Below are positions 8,497-17,789 of a stretch of DNA of 37,896 nt, in pieces; positions within the stretch are counted from its first letter, which is position 1, and the number at the start of each line of letters is the position of its first letter. Origin of the DNA: Saprospirales bacterium (lineage in GTDB: Bacteria > Bacteroidota > Bacteroidia > Chitinophagales > Saprospiraceae); assembly GCA_007695035.1 (NCBI GenBank), contig REEO01000021.1:1-37896 (forward strand), in the 5' to 3' direction. The notes under the pieces were generated by a model, which was given only the letters and a program-made list of their open reading frames with translations, was not told the DNA's origin and searched no databases. A program made the position numbers and the translations under genes.

Positions 8497-8640
8497 CTAA
8501 ATCAATCCGCGCAGATATACATTCCGAATGCCTTTTCACCCTATGACGACGGTATCAACGACCGTTTCGGAGCACTGGGACTGTACTTCACCACCCTGAC
8601 CCTGAAAATCTACGACTGAGGAATCAAACTGGATCAAAGC
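8497..8640 (+). pseudogene. Remnant of a T9SS type B (CHU_C) sorting domain
   Basis: The translation holds YIPNAFSPYDDGINDRFGALG followed within 12 residues by LKIYD. This closely matches the start of the gliding-motility-associated C-terminal domain (usual form IPNAFSPNGDGIND...F...IYDRWG) that targets proteins to the type IX system. An in-frame TGA at 8617-8619 replaces the place where the RW of IYDRWG should be, and after it the frame continues GIKLDQSS. No upstream body of the large adhesin-like proteins that carry this domain is present, and the roughly 90-residue domain is cut to about 45. It abuts the 3' end of mrpG. I read it as a decayed fragment. Confidence 0.7.
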
Positions 8641-8670
8641 TCCACTCACACCATTCGAGAAGCTCTCCAT

Positions 8671-9075
8671 TCAGGATTGTCCATTTTCCGAATTTTCCTC
8701 TTCATCCTCCTCATCTTCCCGTTTTTTACCCTTGAGTTCCAACTTTTCACGCTCGTATCTCCCCCGGAGGTCATCTCTGCTGGTTTTCTCCCACAGTTCG
8801 ATTTTTGAGAGATAGGCCACCCTTCCGAGTAGGTGGGCACTGACCGGGGCCGTGATGAGAATGAAGAACAGGATGGCGAGGGCCCGGGTGGTCATCCCAA
8901 AGTCTGAAAAATAGATGGCTGCGGCTATGAGTATCAGTCCGACTCCCAGTGACCCTCCTTTTGTGGCCACGGAAACACGCAGATAAAAGTCGGGCATTCT
9001 CAGCATACCCAGTGCAGCCAAAAGAATAAACAGCGTGCCCAATGTGCTCAATAAGGCTATTATAAAATCACTCAT
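8671..9075 (-). CDS. mrpG: Mrp antiporter subunit G (operon 1)
   Basis: Small membrane subunit of the multisubunit Mrp cation/proton antiporter. The 134-aa protein has three hydrophobic helices (about 4-24, 40-58, 65-85) with the conserved GMLRMPDFYLRV segment and an ITAPVSAHLLGRVAY segment typical of MnhG/PhaG. The C-terminal 35 residues form a highly charged tail ending in an acidic run, longer than in the operon 2 homologue. Its start overlaps the mrpF stop by 8 nt, and it is the last gene of the operon. Confidence 0.93.
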   Translation of the reverse strand: MSDFIIALLSTLGTLFILLAALGMLRMPDFYLRVSVATKGGSLGVGLILIAAAIYFSDFGMTTRALAILFFILITAPVSAHLLGRVAYLSKIELWEKTSRDDLRGRYEREKLELKGKKREDEEDEEENSENGQS

Positions 9076-9346
9076 CTTCTCTGGCTTTTTGTTTTAGATA
9101 ATAGCTGAATGACAGGGTGCCGAGAAAGGCGATCAGTGCCAGAATCATGGCGATATCCATGAAAGTTGGCTGGTCGTTTATGATGGAATAGACCACTATA
9201 ATTCCTATGCCTACCGTGATCATCAGGTCGAGGGCAATGACGCGGTCGGCCAGGGACGGACCTATCAAGAACCGGATAAACAGCAGCAACACTGCCAGTC
9301 CCAGCAGTGGAAGTATTCCGAATAGAAAAAAGTCCGTAATGTTCAT
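9068..9346 (-). CDS. mrpF: Mrp antiporter subunit F (operon 1)
   Basis: A 92-aa three-helix membrane subunit of the Mrp antiporter. The family signature FLIGPSLADRVIALDL after the first helix and a DIAMILALIAFLGT segment in the last helix are clear. It is separated from mrpE by 44 bp, the only real gap between subunit genes of this operon, and overlaps mrpG. Confidence 0.94.
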   Translation of the reverse strand: MNITDFFLFGILPLLGLAVLLLFIRFLIGPSLADRVIALDLMITVGIGIIVVYSIINDQPTFMDIAMILALIAFLGTLSFSYYLKQKAREDE

Positions 9347-9390
9347 AGTCGTTTTTTTCTGTCAAAAACCGGGCAATTCACAAGTCCGAA

Positions 9391-9867
9391 TCAGCGCGTG
9401 ATCTCCAGCAGCCTTTTTTCAAAACCATTTTTTATATGATGAATGAATTTTTCCTTGTCGGTCATATACATCGCGTGTACATAGAGCGTGCACCGGTCGT
9501 CGGATACATCCAGGCTCAGGGTGCCGGGTGTGAGGGTAATGAAATTGGCGAGCAGGGTGATTTCCAGATCGGTTTTGGCATCCAGCGGTACGGCAACTAT
9601 GGCCGGTCGCATAAAGTAGTGGGGCGTACTCACATCGAATCCCACCTGCAGGTTTGCCTTGATGAGTTCGAAAATAAAGTAAAATCCCAGGGCAAAGGTC
9701 TTCGGCAACAGTCTGAAGTATTTCTGGTCGGTTTTTCCCGCAGAAACGGCCCACATGATAAAAAAGCTCATAACAAAGCCGAATACAAAGTTGATGAAGT
9801 CCACATTCCCGGTAATGGCCACCCAGATTATGGAAAACAACAGATTCAGCAAAAAACTCCTCTCCAT
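9391..9867 (-). CDS. mrpE: Mrp antiporter subunit E (operon 1)
   Basis: A 158-aa subunit with N-terminal hydrophobic helices (to about residue 70) and a cytoplasmic C-terminal part. The conserved core is visible: [20 protein letters not shown] followed by TLSLDVSDD and the HAMY segment, as in MnhE/PhaE. Lies 5 bp after mrpD. Confidence 0.94.
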   Translation of the reverse strand: MERSFLLNLLFSIIWVAITGNVDFINFVFGFVMSFFIMWAVSAGKTDQKYFRLLPKTFALGFYFIFELIKANLQVGFDVSTPHYFMRPAIVAVPLDAKTDLEITLLANFITLTPGTLSLDVSDDRCTLYVHAMYMTDKEKFIHHIKNGFEKRLLEITR

Positions 9868-9872
9868 ACCGT

Positions 9873-11387
9873 TTAGTTGTTTTGGTTTAAAATGGCCTCA
9901 ATATAACTCTCTGGATTCATCAATTCCTGGGCAATTTGCTCGGAGACGGTATATACCCAACCCGCTCCAAAGGCCAAAAACAAAGAAATGGCACCAAGTG
10001 CGGCTATCGGCAGCACAAATCCCACCTTGTGAATATACCGCAATTCACTGAAAGTAACAAAATGTTTTTTGGGCGTCACAGTGGCCCCTTTTTTCCAAAA
10101 GACCTCAATCCACACTTTCCCTATGGCAAAAAGGGTGATAAAACTGGCCACTAAAATGGAGGCGATAAGCCAATAACTTCCGGTGTCCAGGCCCCCGTTT
10201 ATCAGCAGGAGTTTGGGCCAAAAACCCGAGAGTGGAGGTATGCCCACCAGGGAAAAGAGCGGAATGGCAATCAGCAGGGTCTTGCTCGGATAGTGGGCGT
10301 AAAATCCACCCAGTTTTTTCAGTTTGAAAGAACCCGTAATCCGGTGTATGAGACCGCTTATCATAAAGAGGTTGGTCTTTACTATGATATCGTGAAAAAG
10401 GTAAAACACTGCCCCGGCAATGGCGATGGTGGTGTACATACCCAATCCGGCTATCATAAACCCAATGTGACAGACGATCAACCACGAAAACAGTTTTCGC
10501 AAGTCGTTCTGTATCATGGCCCCCATGGCGCCTGCAATCAGGGTAAAAATGGCTACCACCGTAATCACATTGGACACAAATGGATCGGGCAGAAAGAACA
10601 GACTGAATATCCGCAACATGGTATAGACGCCCACCTTGGTCAAAAGTCCCCCGAAAATAGCTGAAATGGCTGAAAGAGGAGTGTGGTAAGAGGCCGGCAG
10701 CCAAAAATACAGAGGGAAAACCGCCGTCTTGATACCCAGGCCCACAAAGAAAAACAAGGCCGTGATGGTCAACAGGTTTTTGTTTTCTACCTCTGCGGTT
10801 TTTAATGCCAGGTCGGCCATATTAAGCGTTCCGGTCAGCCCGTAGAGAAAGGCAATTCCCGTAATGAAAAGTATGGAGGCGAGCAGGTTAAGTGTGACGT
10901 ATTTCAGGGCGCCTTCCAACTGCCTTTTACCTCCCCCGAATGTGATCAAACCAAAGGAGGCGATGATGATCAATTCAAACCAAACGTAGAGATTAAACAG
11001 GTCCCCGGCCAGAAAGGAGCCAATTATTCCCATGAGCAGGAAGTGAAAAATGGGGAAGAACACAAACATGCTTCTCCGCTTGCTCATACTTCCCGCTGCA
11101 AAAATGGAGACAGCCAATCCAGATGCCGAGGCAATGAGTATCATACTGGCAGAGAAGAGATCGGCCGCAAAGGTGATTCCGTAGGGTGCCTCCCAGCCTC
11201 CTCCCTGCGTGACCAGTATCCCCTGGTGATAAACTTTTTGAAAAAGGTAAATGGCATAGGCCAGTCCAATCGCATTCCCTATCACACTCGCTCTGCGCTG
11301 CAGGTGTATGCGGTTCCACATAAAAAGCAGTAGCAGTGCGGTGGTGAGCTGAATGAGTATGGGAATTAATATGCTGTGGTCCGTCAT
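9873..11387 (-). CDS. mrpD: Mrp antiporter subunit D (operon 1)
   Basis: A 504-aa polytopic membrane protein of the NADH-quinone oxidoreductase NuoL/M/N-like family, one of the two large proton-channel subunits of Mrp. About 14 hydrophobic segments are seen. Conserved features include the [15 protein letters not shown] glutamate-bearing helix near residue 135, [18 protein letters not shown] with the key lysine near residue 220, and an LLTKVGVY lysine helix near 250. It overlaps mrpC by 4 nt (ATGA-type). Confidence 0.96.
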   Translation of the reverse strand: MTDHSILIPILIQLTTALLLLFMWNRIHLQRRASVIGNAIGLAYAIYLFQKVYHQGILVTQGGGWEAPYGITFAADLFSASMILIASASGLAVSIFAAGSMSKRRSMFVFFPIFHFLLMGIIGSFLAGDLFNLYVWFELIIIASFGLITFGGGKRQLEGALKYVTLNLLASILFITGIAFLYGLTGTLNMADLALKTAEVENKNLLTITALFFFVGLGIKTAVFPLYFWLPASYHTPLSAISAIFGGLLTKVGVYTMLRIFSLFFLPDPFVSNVITVVAIFTLIAGAMGAMIQNDLRKLFSWLIVCHIGFMIAGLGMYTTIAIAGAVFYLFHDIIVKTNLFMISGLIHRITGSFKLKKLGGFYAHYPSKTLLIAIPLFSLVGIPPLSGFWPKLLLINGGLDTGSYWLIASILVASFITLFAIGKVWIEVFWKKGATVTPKKHFVTFSELRYIHKVGFVLPIAALGAISLFLAFGAGWVYTVSEQIAQELMNPESYIEAILNQNN

Positions 11388-11740
11388 TGGTCGTCTGTGT
11401 CTTCATCCTTTAAACTGTCCAGGTCGGTCACTCCCGCCTCTCGGTATTCCTGCTCCAGCAGTACCATCGCAAATGCCTGCAGTCCGAAACCTATCACAAT
11501 GGCCGTCAGTATGAGGGCCTGGGGAAGGGGATCAGCGTAGATTTCTCCCAGGGTGAATTCCCCCTCGCCAATTACAGGTGGCTCCCCTCGTGTTATTCCC
11601 CCGATTAAAAATATCAGTAGATTGGCTGCATTACCTAGTAGAATTAGCCCTATGATTAATTTTACGAGGCTCCTCCTCAGCACCAGGTAAATTCCCGCTG
11701 CATACATCAATCCCACCATCATAGCCAGCAATATTACCAT
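11384..11740 (-). CDS. mrpC: Mrp antiporter subunit C (operon 1)
   Basis: A 118-aa NuoK-like subunit with three membrane helices. [20 protein letters not shown], the NAANLLIF segment and [17 protein letters not shown] are characteristic of MnhC. It overlaps mrpD and follows mrpB by 1 bp. Confidence 0.95.
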   Translation of the reverse strand: MVILLAMMVGLMYAAGIYLVLRRSLVKLIIGLILLGNAANLLIFLIGGITRGEPPVIGEGEFTLGEIYADPLPQALILTAIVIGFGLQAFAMVLLEQEYREAGVTDLDSLKDEDTDDQ

Positions 11741-11741
11741 G

Positions 11742-12158
11742 TCAACTGTCTATTTCTTCGCCTATTGAAAAAATAATCGTCAGGGTGGTGCCCACCACTA
11801 CCAGATAAACACCCGTATCAAAAAACAGCGCCGTACCCACATGCCCGATAATGGGAAGCTGCTGGTCCAACCACAAGCCCGTCATAAAGGGTTTTCCGAG
11901 AAACATCGGTGCAATTCCGCTCAGCATGGCAAGCGTAACCCCGGTCGGTATTAAACCACCGGGATGAAACTGCAGGAAGGATTTTATCCGCTTGAGTCCA
12001 TTGGCATAGCCGTAAACCACCAATGCAATGGATGCGATGAGCCCTCCTACAAATCCGCCACCGGGCTCGTAGTGACCGCGGATCAGTATGAAAATCGAGA
12101 ATAGCAGCAACAGGGGCATCAGGTAGGTGGATGCTGTGCGCAGTATCAGCGTGGTCAT
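11742..12158 (-). CDS. mrpB: Mrp antiporter subunit B (operon 1)
   Basis: A 138-aa membrane subunit with the MnhB signature [17 protein letters not shown] in the second helix region and [13 protein letters not shown] near the C-terminus. The start at 12158 (MTTLIL) aligns with the start of the operon 2 homologue and has an AGGA 5 nt upstream; an ATG at 12194 in the same frame would add 12 residues and overlap the mrpA end. Confidence 0.92.
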   Translation of the reverse strand: MTTLILRTASTYLMPLLLLFSIFILIRGHYEPGGGFVGGLIASIALVVYGYANGLKRIKSFLQFHPGGLIPTGVTLAMLSGIAPMFLGKPFMTGLWLDQQLPIIGHVGTALFFDTGVYLVVVGTTLTIIFSIGEEIDS

Positions 12159-12180
12159 TTGTCCTGCTTGATTGTCGTCG

Positions 12181-14478
12181 TTATTCCGGTGCATCTGTCA
12201 CTTTTAACTTGATCAAACTAAAAACTCCCAGGCCAGCCACTGCCAGCACCACTATTTCTATCAGAGTATCCACCCCGCGAAAATCAACCAGTATTACATT
12301 GACCACATTTTTCCCCTTCGCCAGCAAGTAGGCATTTTCGGCGTAGAATGCATTAATACCACTGTCTGTTGGTTGATTCAAAACCTCCAGGGTAAATACA
12401 AATATCAGGGTCCCAAATCCCCCGGCAAGAATGAGATCCCTCCAGTGGATGCCCTGGTCGGCTTTAAGCAAATAGGCCGGCAGTCCATTCAACAGCAATA
12501 CAAAAAGTACCACCGTCAGCGTATCGATGGTGAATTGTGTCATCGCCAGATCCGGTGCGCTGAAGTACAGGAATATCAGACAGATACACAATCCCACTGC
12601 CCCCAGTGAGGCCACGGCGAGCAGTCGCGACTTTGATACCACGGATACCACCACCGAGATAACCATTACCAACATGGTCACTGCTTCAATTGCCTGGACG
12701 TCCAATATCCTCTCCAGGTCGTAGTTGAATTCCAGGCTATATTGTATCCTCAATCCCATCAGCAACACCAAAAAACCTATGATTACACTGGTGTAATACC
12801 GTAGGTAGCCATTTTGCAAAATGTGAATGAGGGTTTTAAAGAAATTCCTCAATTTTAGCGCCGCCTTATACATCAATCCCCCCGGGCTGAGTTTTTCTCT
12901 CTTTACTAAATCCACGCGGGATTCCTTTGGAGTGGAAAATTTCCAATAGACAATCAGACCTGCTGCCAGGGTCATTACACTCAACATCAGCAATTGATCA
13001 AAGCCGCCCCAGAGGTGAAGATGGCCCTCAAATGCCGTGGTGGTGAGTTCGTTTGTAAAAGGGGAGGTGAGTGTTTTTTCCATAAAGACAGGTGCAAGTC
13101 CTGCGGCAACCGCCAAAAGGCCGGGCAACAGAGTCGGAAGCCAGAGCAGGGAAGAAACCCGTTCTCCCGGCTGATGAGAAGGTTGGCCGGTAAAGGGCCT
13201 GAGCCCTATCAGCAATCCGGCCGCGAGAAGCAGAATATTGGTGACAAGTGCCAGCCCTGTTAATAGGGTAGAATGGGTGATGTGCCCGAGACTCGCCTCG
13301 TAGAATAGGTGTTTGCTGTGATAGCCCAGTGCAGGCAGCAGGCCGGCATTTGATAGTGCAGCCAGCATACCCGCTGCAAAGACCAGGGGCATATATTTCC
13401 CCAATCCCCTCAATTGGGTCAAATTTCTGGTGCCTGTTGTCTTGTCGAGTACGCCAGTCAGCAGGAACATGGAGGATTTGTACAGTGCGTGTACCAAAAT
13501 AAAAAGGCCCAGGGCGGCCAGGGCTGCAGGCGTGCCTAAACCTGTCAAAAAGACCATGATTCCCAGCGCTGAAATGGTGGTATAGGCCAGTATGGCTTTC
13601 ATATCGGTTCTTAAAAGGGCGTGAATGGCCCCAAAGAGCATGGTGATGCCGCCCACAATGAGCAGGGTGTTTTGCCACAGACCCGGACCCTCGAGTACCG
13701 GATGAAACCGGGCCAAAAGGTAAATTCCCGCCTTGACCATGGTGGCGGAGTGCAGATAAGTCGATACCGGAGTTGGTGCTCGCATGGCTTCGGGCAACCA
13801 GAAGTGAAAGGGGAATTGGGCCGATTTGGTGAAAACGCCCGCAAATAACAGCAACAAAATTACAGGATACATCAAACTGTCTCGCAACAGGTCCCCTGAT
13901 TGCAAAATTTCTGTAAAGGAATAAGTACCCGCAATCTGCCCCATCATCAACAAGGCAACAAGCAGCAACAATCCACCTCCTCCGGTTATACAGAGCGCTG
14001 TCAGTGCCGCCCTGCCTGCCTTTTTATCCCGGTAATTGAAACCGATGAGAAAAAAGGAACTGATGCTGGTCATCTCCCAAAAAACAAACAGCGTTATCAG
14101 GTTTTCTGCGAGAACAAGGCCGAGCATGGAAGCCATAAACAGGGAGAGATAACCGTAAAACCGGTCCAGTTGCTTATGGTCTCGCATGTAGGCTGTGGAG
14201 TAGAGAAAAACCAGGGTACCAATGCCAGTGATCAGCAGCGCGAAAAGCAGACTTAGAATGTCCAGCCTGAAATTCATACTGACGCCCATGGATTCCGCCC
14301 AGTTGTACTGAAAAAGAATAGCTCCGTCCGCGAGCACAGGGGGCACCATTAGGGCAAAATACACAAACAGGGATGCCGGGAGGAAGGGAATCCAGTAGGA
14401 GACCGATTTTCTCATGTGGTTTCCCGCAAAGGCAAAGCCAAGTGCCGCAACAAAACCCACCAGGACAGCTGTCAGCAT
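12181..14478 (-). CDS. mrpA: Mrp antiporter subunit A (operon 1)
   Basis: The largest Mrp subunit, 765 aa, NuoL-like, proposed to form an ion path with D. The N-terminal two thirds carry the proton-pumping core: ENLITLFVFWEMTSISSF (glutamate helix near 140), KSAQFPFHFWLPEAMRAPTP and HSATMVKAGIYLLAR (near 225-260). The C-terminal third contains the MbhD-like APDLAMTQFTIDTLTVVLFVL segment (near 645) and an MbhE-like end with NVVNVILVDFRGVDTLIEI (near 725). This domain order and a separate mrpB fit group 1 Mrp systems. The gene leads the operon. The cation (Na+ most likely) cannot be read from sequence. Confidence 0.96.
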   Translation of the reverse strand: MLTAVLVGFVAALGFAFAGNHMRKSVSYWIPFLPASLFVYFALMVPPVLADGAILFQYNWAESMGVSMNFRLDILSLLFALLITGIGTLVFLYSTAYMRDHKQLDRFYGYLSLFMASMLGLVLAENLITLFVFWEMTSISSFFLIGFNYRDKKAGRAALTALCITGGGGLLLLVALLMMGQIAGTYSFTEILQSGDLLRDSLMYPVILLLLFAGVFTKSAQFPFHFWLPEAMRAPTPVSTYLHSATMVKAGIYLLARFHPVLEGPGLWQNTLLIVGGITMLFGAIHALLRTDMKAILAYTTISALGIMVFLTGLGTPAALAALGLFILVHALYKSSMFLLTGVLDKTTGTRNLTQLRGLGKYMPLVFAAGMLAALSNAGLLPALGYHSKHLFYEASLGHITHSTLLTGLALVTNILLLAAGLLIGLRPFTGQPSHQPGERVSSLLWLPTLLPGLLAVAAGLAPVFMEKTLTSPFTNELTTTAFEGHLHLWGGFDQLLMLSVMTLAAGLIVYWKFSTPKESRVDLVKREKLSPGGLMYKAALKLRNFFKTLIHILQNGYLRYYTSVIIGFLVLLMGLRIQYSLEFNYDLERILDVQAIEAVTMLVMVISVVVSVVSKSRLLAVASLGAVGLCICLIFLYFSAPDLAMTQFTIDTLTVVLFVLLLNGLPAYLLKADQGIHWRDLILAGGFGTLIFVFTLEVLNQPTDSGINAFYAENAYLLAKGKNVVNVILVDFRGVDTLIEIVVLAVAGLGVFSLIKLKVTDAPE

Positions 14479-14694
14479 TTTATAGAAGCAATTTTCACCA
14501 TCGCACTTTTATCCAGAGAGCTTCCCATTTTGCCGGGATTTTCCGGTATTATTTATCTCTCTGTTTCAGACAGCTAATGTAAGCCCTTTTATTCTTTTGG
14601 GCGATTTATTTTAGGCAAAAGTTTTTTTGGGAATGGTCCGGGACCGGATTTTATCACAAGGAGCGTTTTATTAGAACAATGCCTGAAAATTGCC
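14479..14694. other. Divergent promoter region, mrp operon 1 / cohesin-like gene
   Basis: This region must hold the mrpA promoter on the minus strand, but no TAnnTTTG match on that strand was found. An 11-nt palindrome GGTCC-G-GGACC at 14635-14645 could be an operator; this is a guess from symmetry only. Confidence 0.35.
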
Positions 14695-14702
14695 TACCTT
14701 TG
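14695..14702 (+). promoter_or_regulatory. -7 element for the cohesin-like gene
   Basis: TACCTTTG matches TAnnTTTG exactly, 24 nt before ATG 14727. A TTAGA 19 nt upstream is a weak -33 candidate. Its position rules out the in-frame ATG at 14679 as a start. Confidence 0.55.
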
Positions 14703-14726
14703 CAGTCAGAAAAAAATTATAAAATT

Positions 14727-15335
14727 ATGAAAATCAGTTGGTTGTTGGTTTTTGTCGTCCTGCTTTCAAAATCCGCTTTTTCCATGGCTGACAAACCGGT
14801 GGTCCATCTGGAGTTGGTGCCGGAGGTAAAAGGAGAGGAAGTTCACTACCACGTGCTGGCCGGTAACTTTCTTAATGTGGTATCCCTTCAGGGGACTTTT
14901 AACTGGTCGCTGGATTCCATGAATTTTACTCGCATTGCAAAATTCGGTCTTCCAGGAATGAATTCCTCCAATTTCAATACCGAGGTTGCGCAGCAGGGTA
15001 ATATATTGATCAGTTGGTTCACCATGGATGTCCGCAATGGCGTCACTATGGAAGCTTGCGATACGCTGATCACTTTCGTTTTTGAAGCGCAGCACGGGCC
15101 TTCAGATCTTCGGATAGTGTCTGACCCCTTATTTATTGAGTTTCACAACAGTAGCCTGGAGGAACTTCAATTGAAGTACGATATCAGAGAGTCCTGCTCT
15201 TATGCCTGTACCGGATTTTTGCGAGACCCTTTCAAACCCGGGCGTTATTTTCAATATGAAAAAAGAGAGATGGTAAAGCCGGCCGCAATGGCATTATACG
15301 TAAAGGGCAAACACCAACAATCCCGGCATTTTTAA
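14727..15335 (+). CDS. Secreted cohesin-like domain protein
   Basis: A 202-aa exported protein. Signal peptide MKISWLLVFVVLLSKSAFSMA, then one beta-rich domain (about 25-150). The order of motifs, LNVVSLQGTFNW, MNFTRI, NFNTE...GNILISWF and GVTMEACDTLITFVFEA, follows the cohesin/CBM-like fold found in many Bacteroidota secreted proteins (a V.S.QG.L strand pair, then G.L..SW, then D.L..F.F). Three cysteines occur in the C-terminal half; there is no T9SS sorting domain. The C-terminal 30 residues are basic. It is followed 14 bp later by the PLP decarboxylase gene and is probably cotranscribed, though a functional link is unclear. Family call moderate. Confidence 0.6.
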   Translation: MKISWLLVFVVLLSKSAFSMADKPVVHLELVPEVKGEEVHYHVLAGNFLNVVSLQGTFNWSLDSMNFTRIAKFGLPGMNSSNFNTEVAQQGNILISWFTMDVRNGVTMEACDTLITFVFEAQHGPSDLRIVSDPLFIEFHNSSLEELQLKYDIRESCSYACTGFLRDPFKPGRYFQYEKREMVKPAAMALYVKGKHQQSRHF

Positions 15336-15349
15336 TAATACAACAGAGA

Positions 15350-16618
15350 ATGACAAAGAGCAAATTTTACTACTGGCGTAAGCTGAAATCCAGCGAAATT
15401 AGAGAGCGTGTGATGAAAGCGCTGGATGAGAATGTGGATTTTGAAAACAATGAACTCATCGGTGTCCCGGCTTCACATTTGGATCCGAAGGTTTTTAACA
15501 GTGGATCACCACTATTAAAAGACGCCCCTTTCCTTAATTCGCTGGTGAGAAATCCCAATCACATCGGCTGCCATACTTTGGGCACTTCAGAACCATTTTT
15601 TAAAGGCACTCAGGAAATTGAGAAAGAGCTAATCGAAATATGCGCAGTGGACATCTTGGAAGCCGAGAGGGAGAGTTGCGACGGATATGTGGCAGCAGGC
15701 GGTACGGAGGCCAATATTCAAGCCATCTGGATCTATCGCAATTTTTTTAAAAGAGAGCGGGATGCGAGTAACGATCAAATTGCGGTAGTTTGTTCTTCAG
15801 ATGCGCATTACAGCATGTACAAGGCTGCGGATCTGCTCAACCTGGATATTGAATTGATTCCTGTGGACGAGTCAAACCGGAGTTTGCAGCGGGAGGAGAT
15901 TTGCCAAAAGCTGGGGGATCTAAAGAAAAACGGGAAAAAATACCTCATAGTAGTGGCCAATATGATGACTACCATGTTTGGCTCGGTGGACGATCCCGAG
16001 CTATACATCGACTGTATCAAAGAGGTGGGTTTGGAATTTAGAATGCACGTTGATGGAGCTTATGGCGGTTTCTTGCACCCTTTTATGTGCGATGAAAACA
16101 AATTGAGTTTCAAAAATCCTTACATTGACTCCATTACCCTGGACGCTCACAAATTGGTTCAGGCCCCATACGGAACCGGAATTTTTATTGCGCGAAAGGG
16201 TCTGATGAAATATGTTTATACGGAGCAGGCACAGTATGTCAAAGGACTGGATGCCACCCTGAGTGGTTCCCGCTCCGGTGCCAATGCCATTGCAGTTTGG
16301 ATGGTACTGAGTACTTACGGGCCACACGGTTGGTTTGAAAAGAACCAAATGCTGATGATGCGGACAAATTGGCTGTGTGAGAAACTGGATGATATGGGGC
16401 TATACTACTACCGGAATCCCACAGCCAATATCGTCACCTTGAAAGCCATTCCTGAGATCAGGAAGCTGGCAGATCGCTTTGGATTGGTGCCCGATTCCCA
16501 TGGAGATTCAGCCCGCTGGTTAAAAATTGTGGTAATGGAACACGTGACGCTAGATAAACTCGCCAATTTCCTCACTGCTCTTCGCCCCCTCGTAAAATCG
16601 GGTGAAGCTGTTGTCTGA
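15350..16618 (+). CDS. Group II PLP-dependent decarboxylase
   Basis: A 422-aa cytoplasmic enzyme of the pyridoxal-phosphate decarboxylase family (glutamate, tyrosine, histidine and related decarboxylases). The fold-type I landmarks are visible: AAGGTEAN (phosphate contact, 115-122), His153 in SSDAHYSMYKAADLL that stacks on the cofactor ring, Asp235 in HVDGAYGGF that binds the pyridine nitrogen, and the Schiff-base Lys268 in LDAHKLVQAPYGTG. Gly/Ser-rich TLSGSRSGANA follows. The substrate cannot be told; histidine, tyrosine or aspartate-type decarboxylation are all possible for this subfamily. The stop overlaps the start of the next gene (TGATG), indicating an operon. Confidence 0.9.
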   Translation: MTKSKFYYWRKLKSSEIRERVMKALDENVDFENNELIGVPASHLDPKVFNSGSPLLKDAPFLNSLVRNPNHIGCHTLGTSEPFFKGTQEIEKELIEICAVDILEAERESCDGYVAAGGTEANIQAIWIYRNFFKRERDASNDQIAVVCSSDAHYSMYKAADLLNLDIELIPVDESNRSLQREEICQKLGDLKKNGKKYLIVVANMMTTMFGSVDDPELYIDCIKEVGLEFRMHVDGAYGGFLHPFMCDENKLSFKNPYIDSITLDAHKLVQAPYGTGIFIARKGLMKYVYTEQAQYVKGLDATLSGSRSGANAIAVWMVLSTYGPHGWFEKNQMLMMRTNWLCEKLDDMGLYYYRNPTANIVTLKAIPEIRKLADRFGLVPDSHGDSARWLKIVVMEHVTLDKLANFLTALRPLVKSGEAVV

Positions 16619-17166
16619 TGGAAAAATTGGATAGGGCAGCAGCGGAAAAAAAGTTTTTATCTTCCGATTATTTGAAAGACGGAAATTTCAGGCAACGCTG
16701 GGTTTGGCGCTATTTAACCGATTCTGAAATCCTATCCGAACTGGAACCCTATCAACCTGTGATTGCCGGAACCATCCCCATTGAAATTGATACACTGGAC
16801 AGTGACCTGGATATTTTATGTGGTTTTGACTGCGGGGATGGATTCATGGAATTTTTGGAAGCGCGCTTTTCAGCTTGTGAAGGATTTGAGGTAAAAAAAG
16901 TTGTAAAACAGGGGCTTACATCTGTGGTGGCAAAATTCCGGGCCGAAACTTTATCGATTGATATTTTTGGGCAACCCATTGCACCCGTCGAACAAATGGC
17001 CTTTGTACACATGATAAATGAATACCTGATTTTACAGGAGCGGGGCGAGGATTTCAGAAGGGAGGTAATCAAACTCAAGGAAAAAGGGGTAAAAACGGAG
17101 CCTGCCTTCGCGCGCTTACTTGGACTGGAAGGCGATCCTTACCAATTGTTGGCAGATTCAAAATGA
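16618..17166 (+). CDS. DUF4269 family protein (nucleotidyltransferase-like)
   Basis: A 182-aa soluble protein. The segment LEPYQPVIAGTIPIEIDTLDSDLDILCGF (split here by reading as IAGTIPIEID then DSDLDI) resembles the GS..D.D strand-loop of minimal nucleotidyltransferases and matches DUF4269. Later segments SIDIFGQPIAPVEQMAFVHM and NEYLIL are also typical. Biochemical function is unknown. Its ATG overlaps the stop of the decarboxylase gene by one base, so translation is probably coupled. Confidence 0.8.
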   Translation: MEKLDRAAAEKKFLSSDYLKDGNFRQRWVWRYLTDSEILSELEPYQPVIAGTIPIEIDTLDSDLDILCGFDCGDGFMEFLEARFSACEGFEVKKVVKQGLTSVVAKFRAETLSIDIFGQPIAPVEQMAFVHMINEYLILQERGEDFRREVIKLKEKGVKTEPAFARLLGLEGDPYQLLADSK

Positions 17167-17200
17167 ACTTAGTTTTTTTGCCGTAAATCCGGCACCCTGC

Positions 17201-17779
17201 TTACACCTGGCTTCTGAGTTCACGTTTCCAACTTTGCCAGCCGTAAAATGCGAGTACCGTGTAGATCACAAACAGCGCTGCAAATCCATAAGCGCCCCGT
17301 GTCAAATATAGGCCAATGTAAGCCGCGTTGGTGACTATCCAAAGGGGCCAATTTTCAATTTTTCTCTGGATGAGCATAAAGGTGGCTATAATGGAGAATA
17401 CGGTGGTAGAGGCATCCCAGTAAGTGGCCATGGCCGGAGTGTATTGTGCCAAAAATCGCCCACCTGCGAAGGAAAAGACCAGCCCGGCAAGCAGTATTAA
17501 CAGCAATGAGCGCACAGAGATTTGGCCCACCGGCAATTCACTGCCGTCACTACCGCCTTTTTTCCACTGATACCAACCCACAAACCCCATAATGACGTAA
17601 AAAAAATTGAGCAGGCCGTCGGCGTACAAACTGTACACTTCGACCGTTACCCAGACCCAGATGGCGGTACCCAATATTCCGAAGTACCAACACCTGATGT
17701 CGTTTTTTGCAGCGAGTAAAATGTAGATCAATCCGGCGGTTACCGCCACCAGTTCCATGATCAGGGGAAAGCTAAGCAT
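17201..17779 (-). CDS. pnuC: Nicotinamide riboside transporter PnuC
   Basis: A 192-aa inner-membrane protein with about six to seven hydrophobic helices. Conserved PnuC features are visible: RCWYFGILGTAIWVWV, YADGLLNFFYVIMGFVGWYQW (the N..Y...GWY.W motif) and the C-terminal WIVTNAAYIGLYLTRG...TVLAFYGWQSW. It imports nicotinamide riboside for NAD synthesis by facilitated diffusion. In many bacteria pnuC sits with thiamine or NAD genes; here it follows the OmpA-type gene by 10 bp, so it is likely read from the porP promoter. It converges with the DUF4269 gene with a 34-bp spacer. Confidence 0.92.
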   Translation of the reverse strand: MLSFPLIMELVAVTAGLIYILLAAKNDIRCWYFGILGTAIWVWVTVEVYSLYADGLLNFFYVIMGFVGWYQWKKGGSDGSELPVGQISVRSLLLILLAGLVFSFAGGRFLAQYTPAMATYWDASTTVFSIIATFMLIQRKIENWPLWIVTNAAYIGLYLTRGAYGFAALFVIYTVLAFYGWQSWKRELRSQV

Positions 17780-17789
17780 TTTTGAAGGC

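Noticed and set aside
9436-9876. 146-aa plus-strand frame
   Set aside because: It is antisense to mrpE with composition typical of a shadow frame.
17183-17196. GCCG-TAAAT-CCGGC hairpin between DUF4269 and pnuC
   Set aside because: Its T-tract is on the wrong side for a terminator on either strand and the stem is short.
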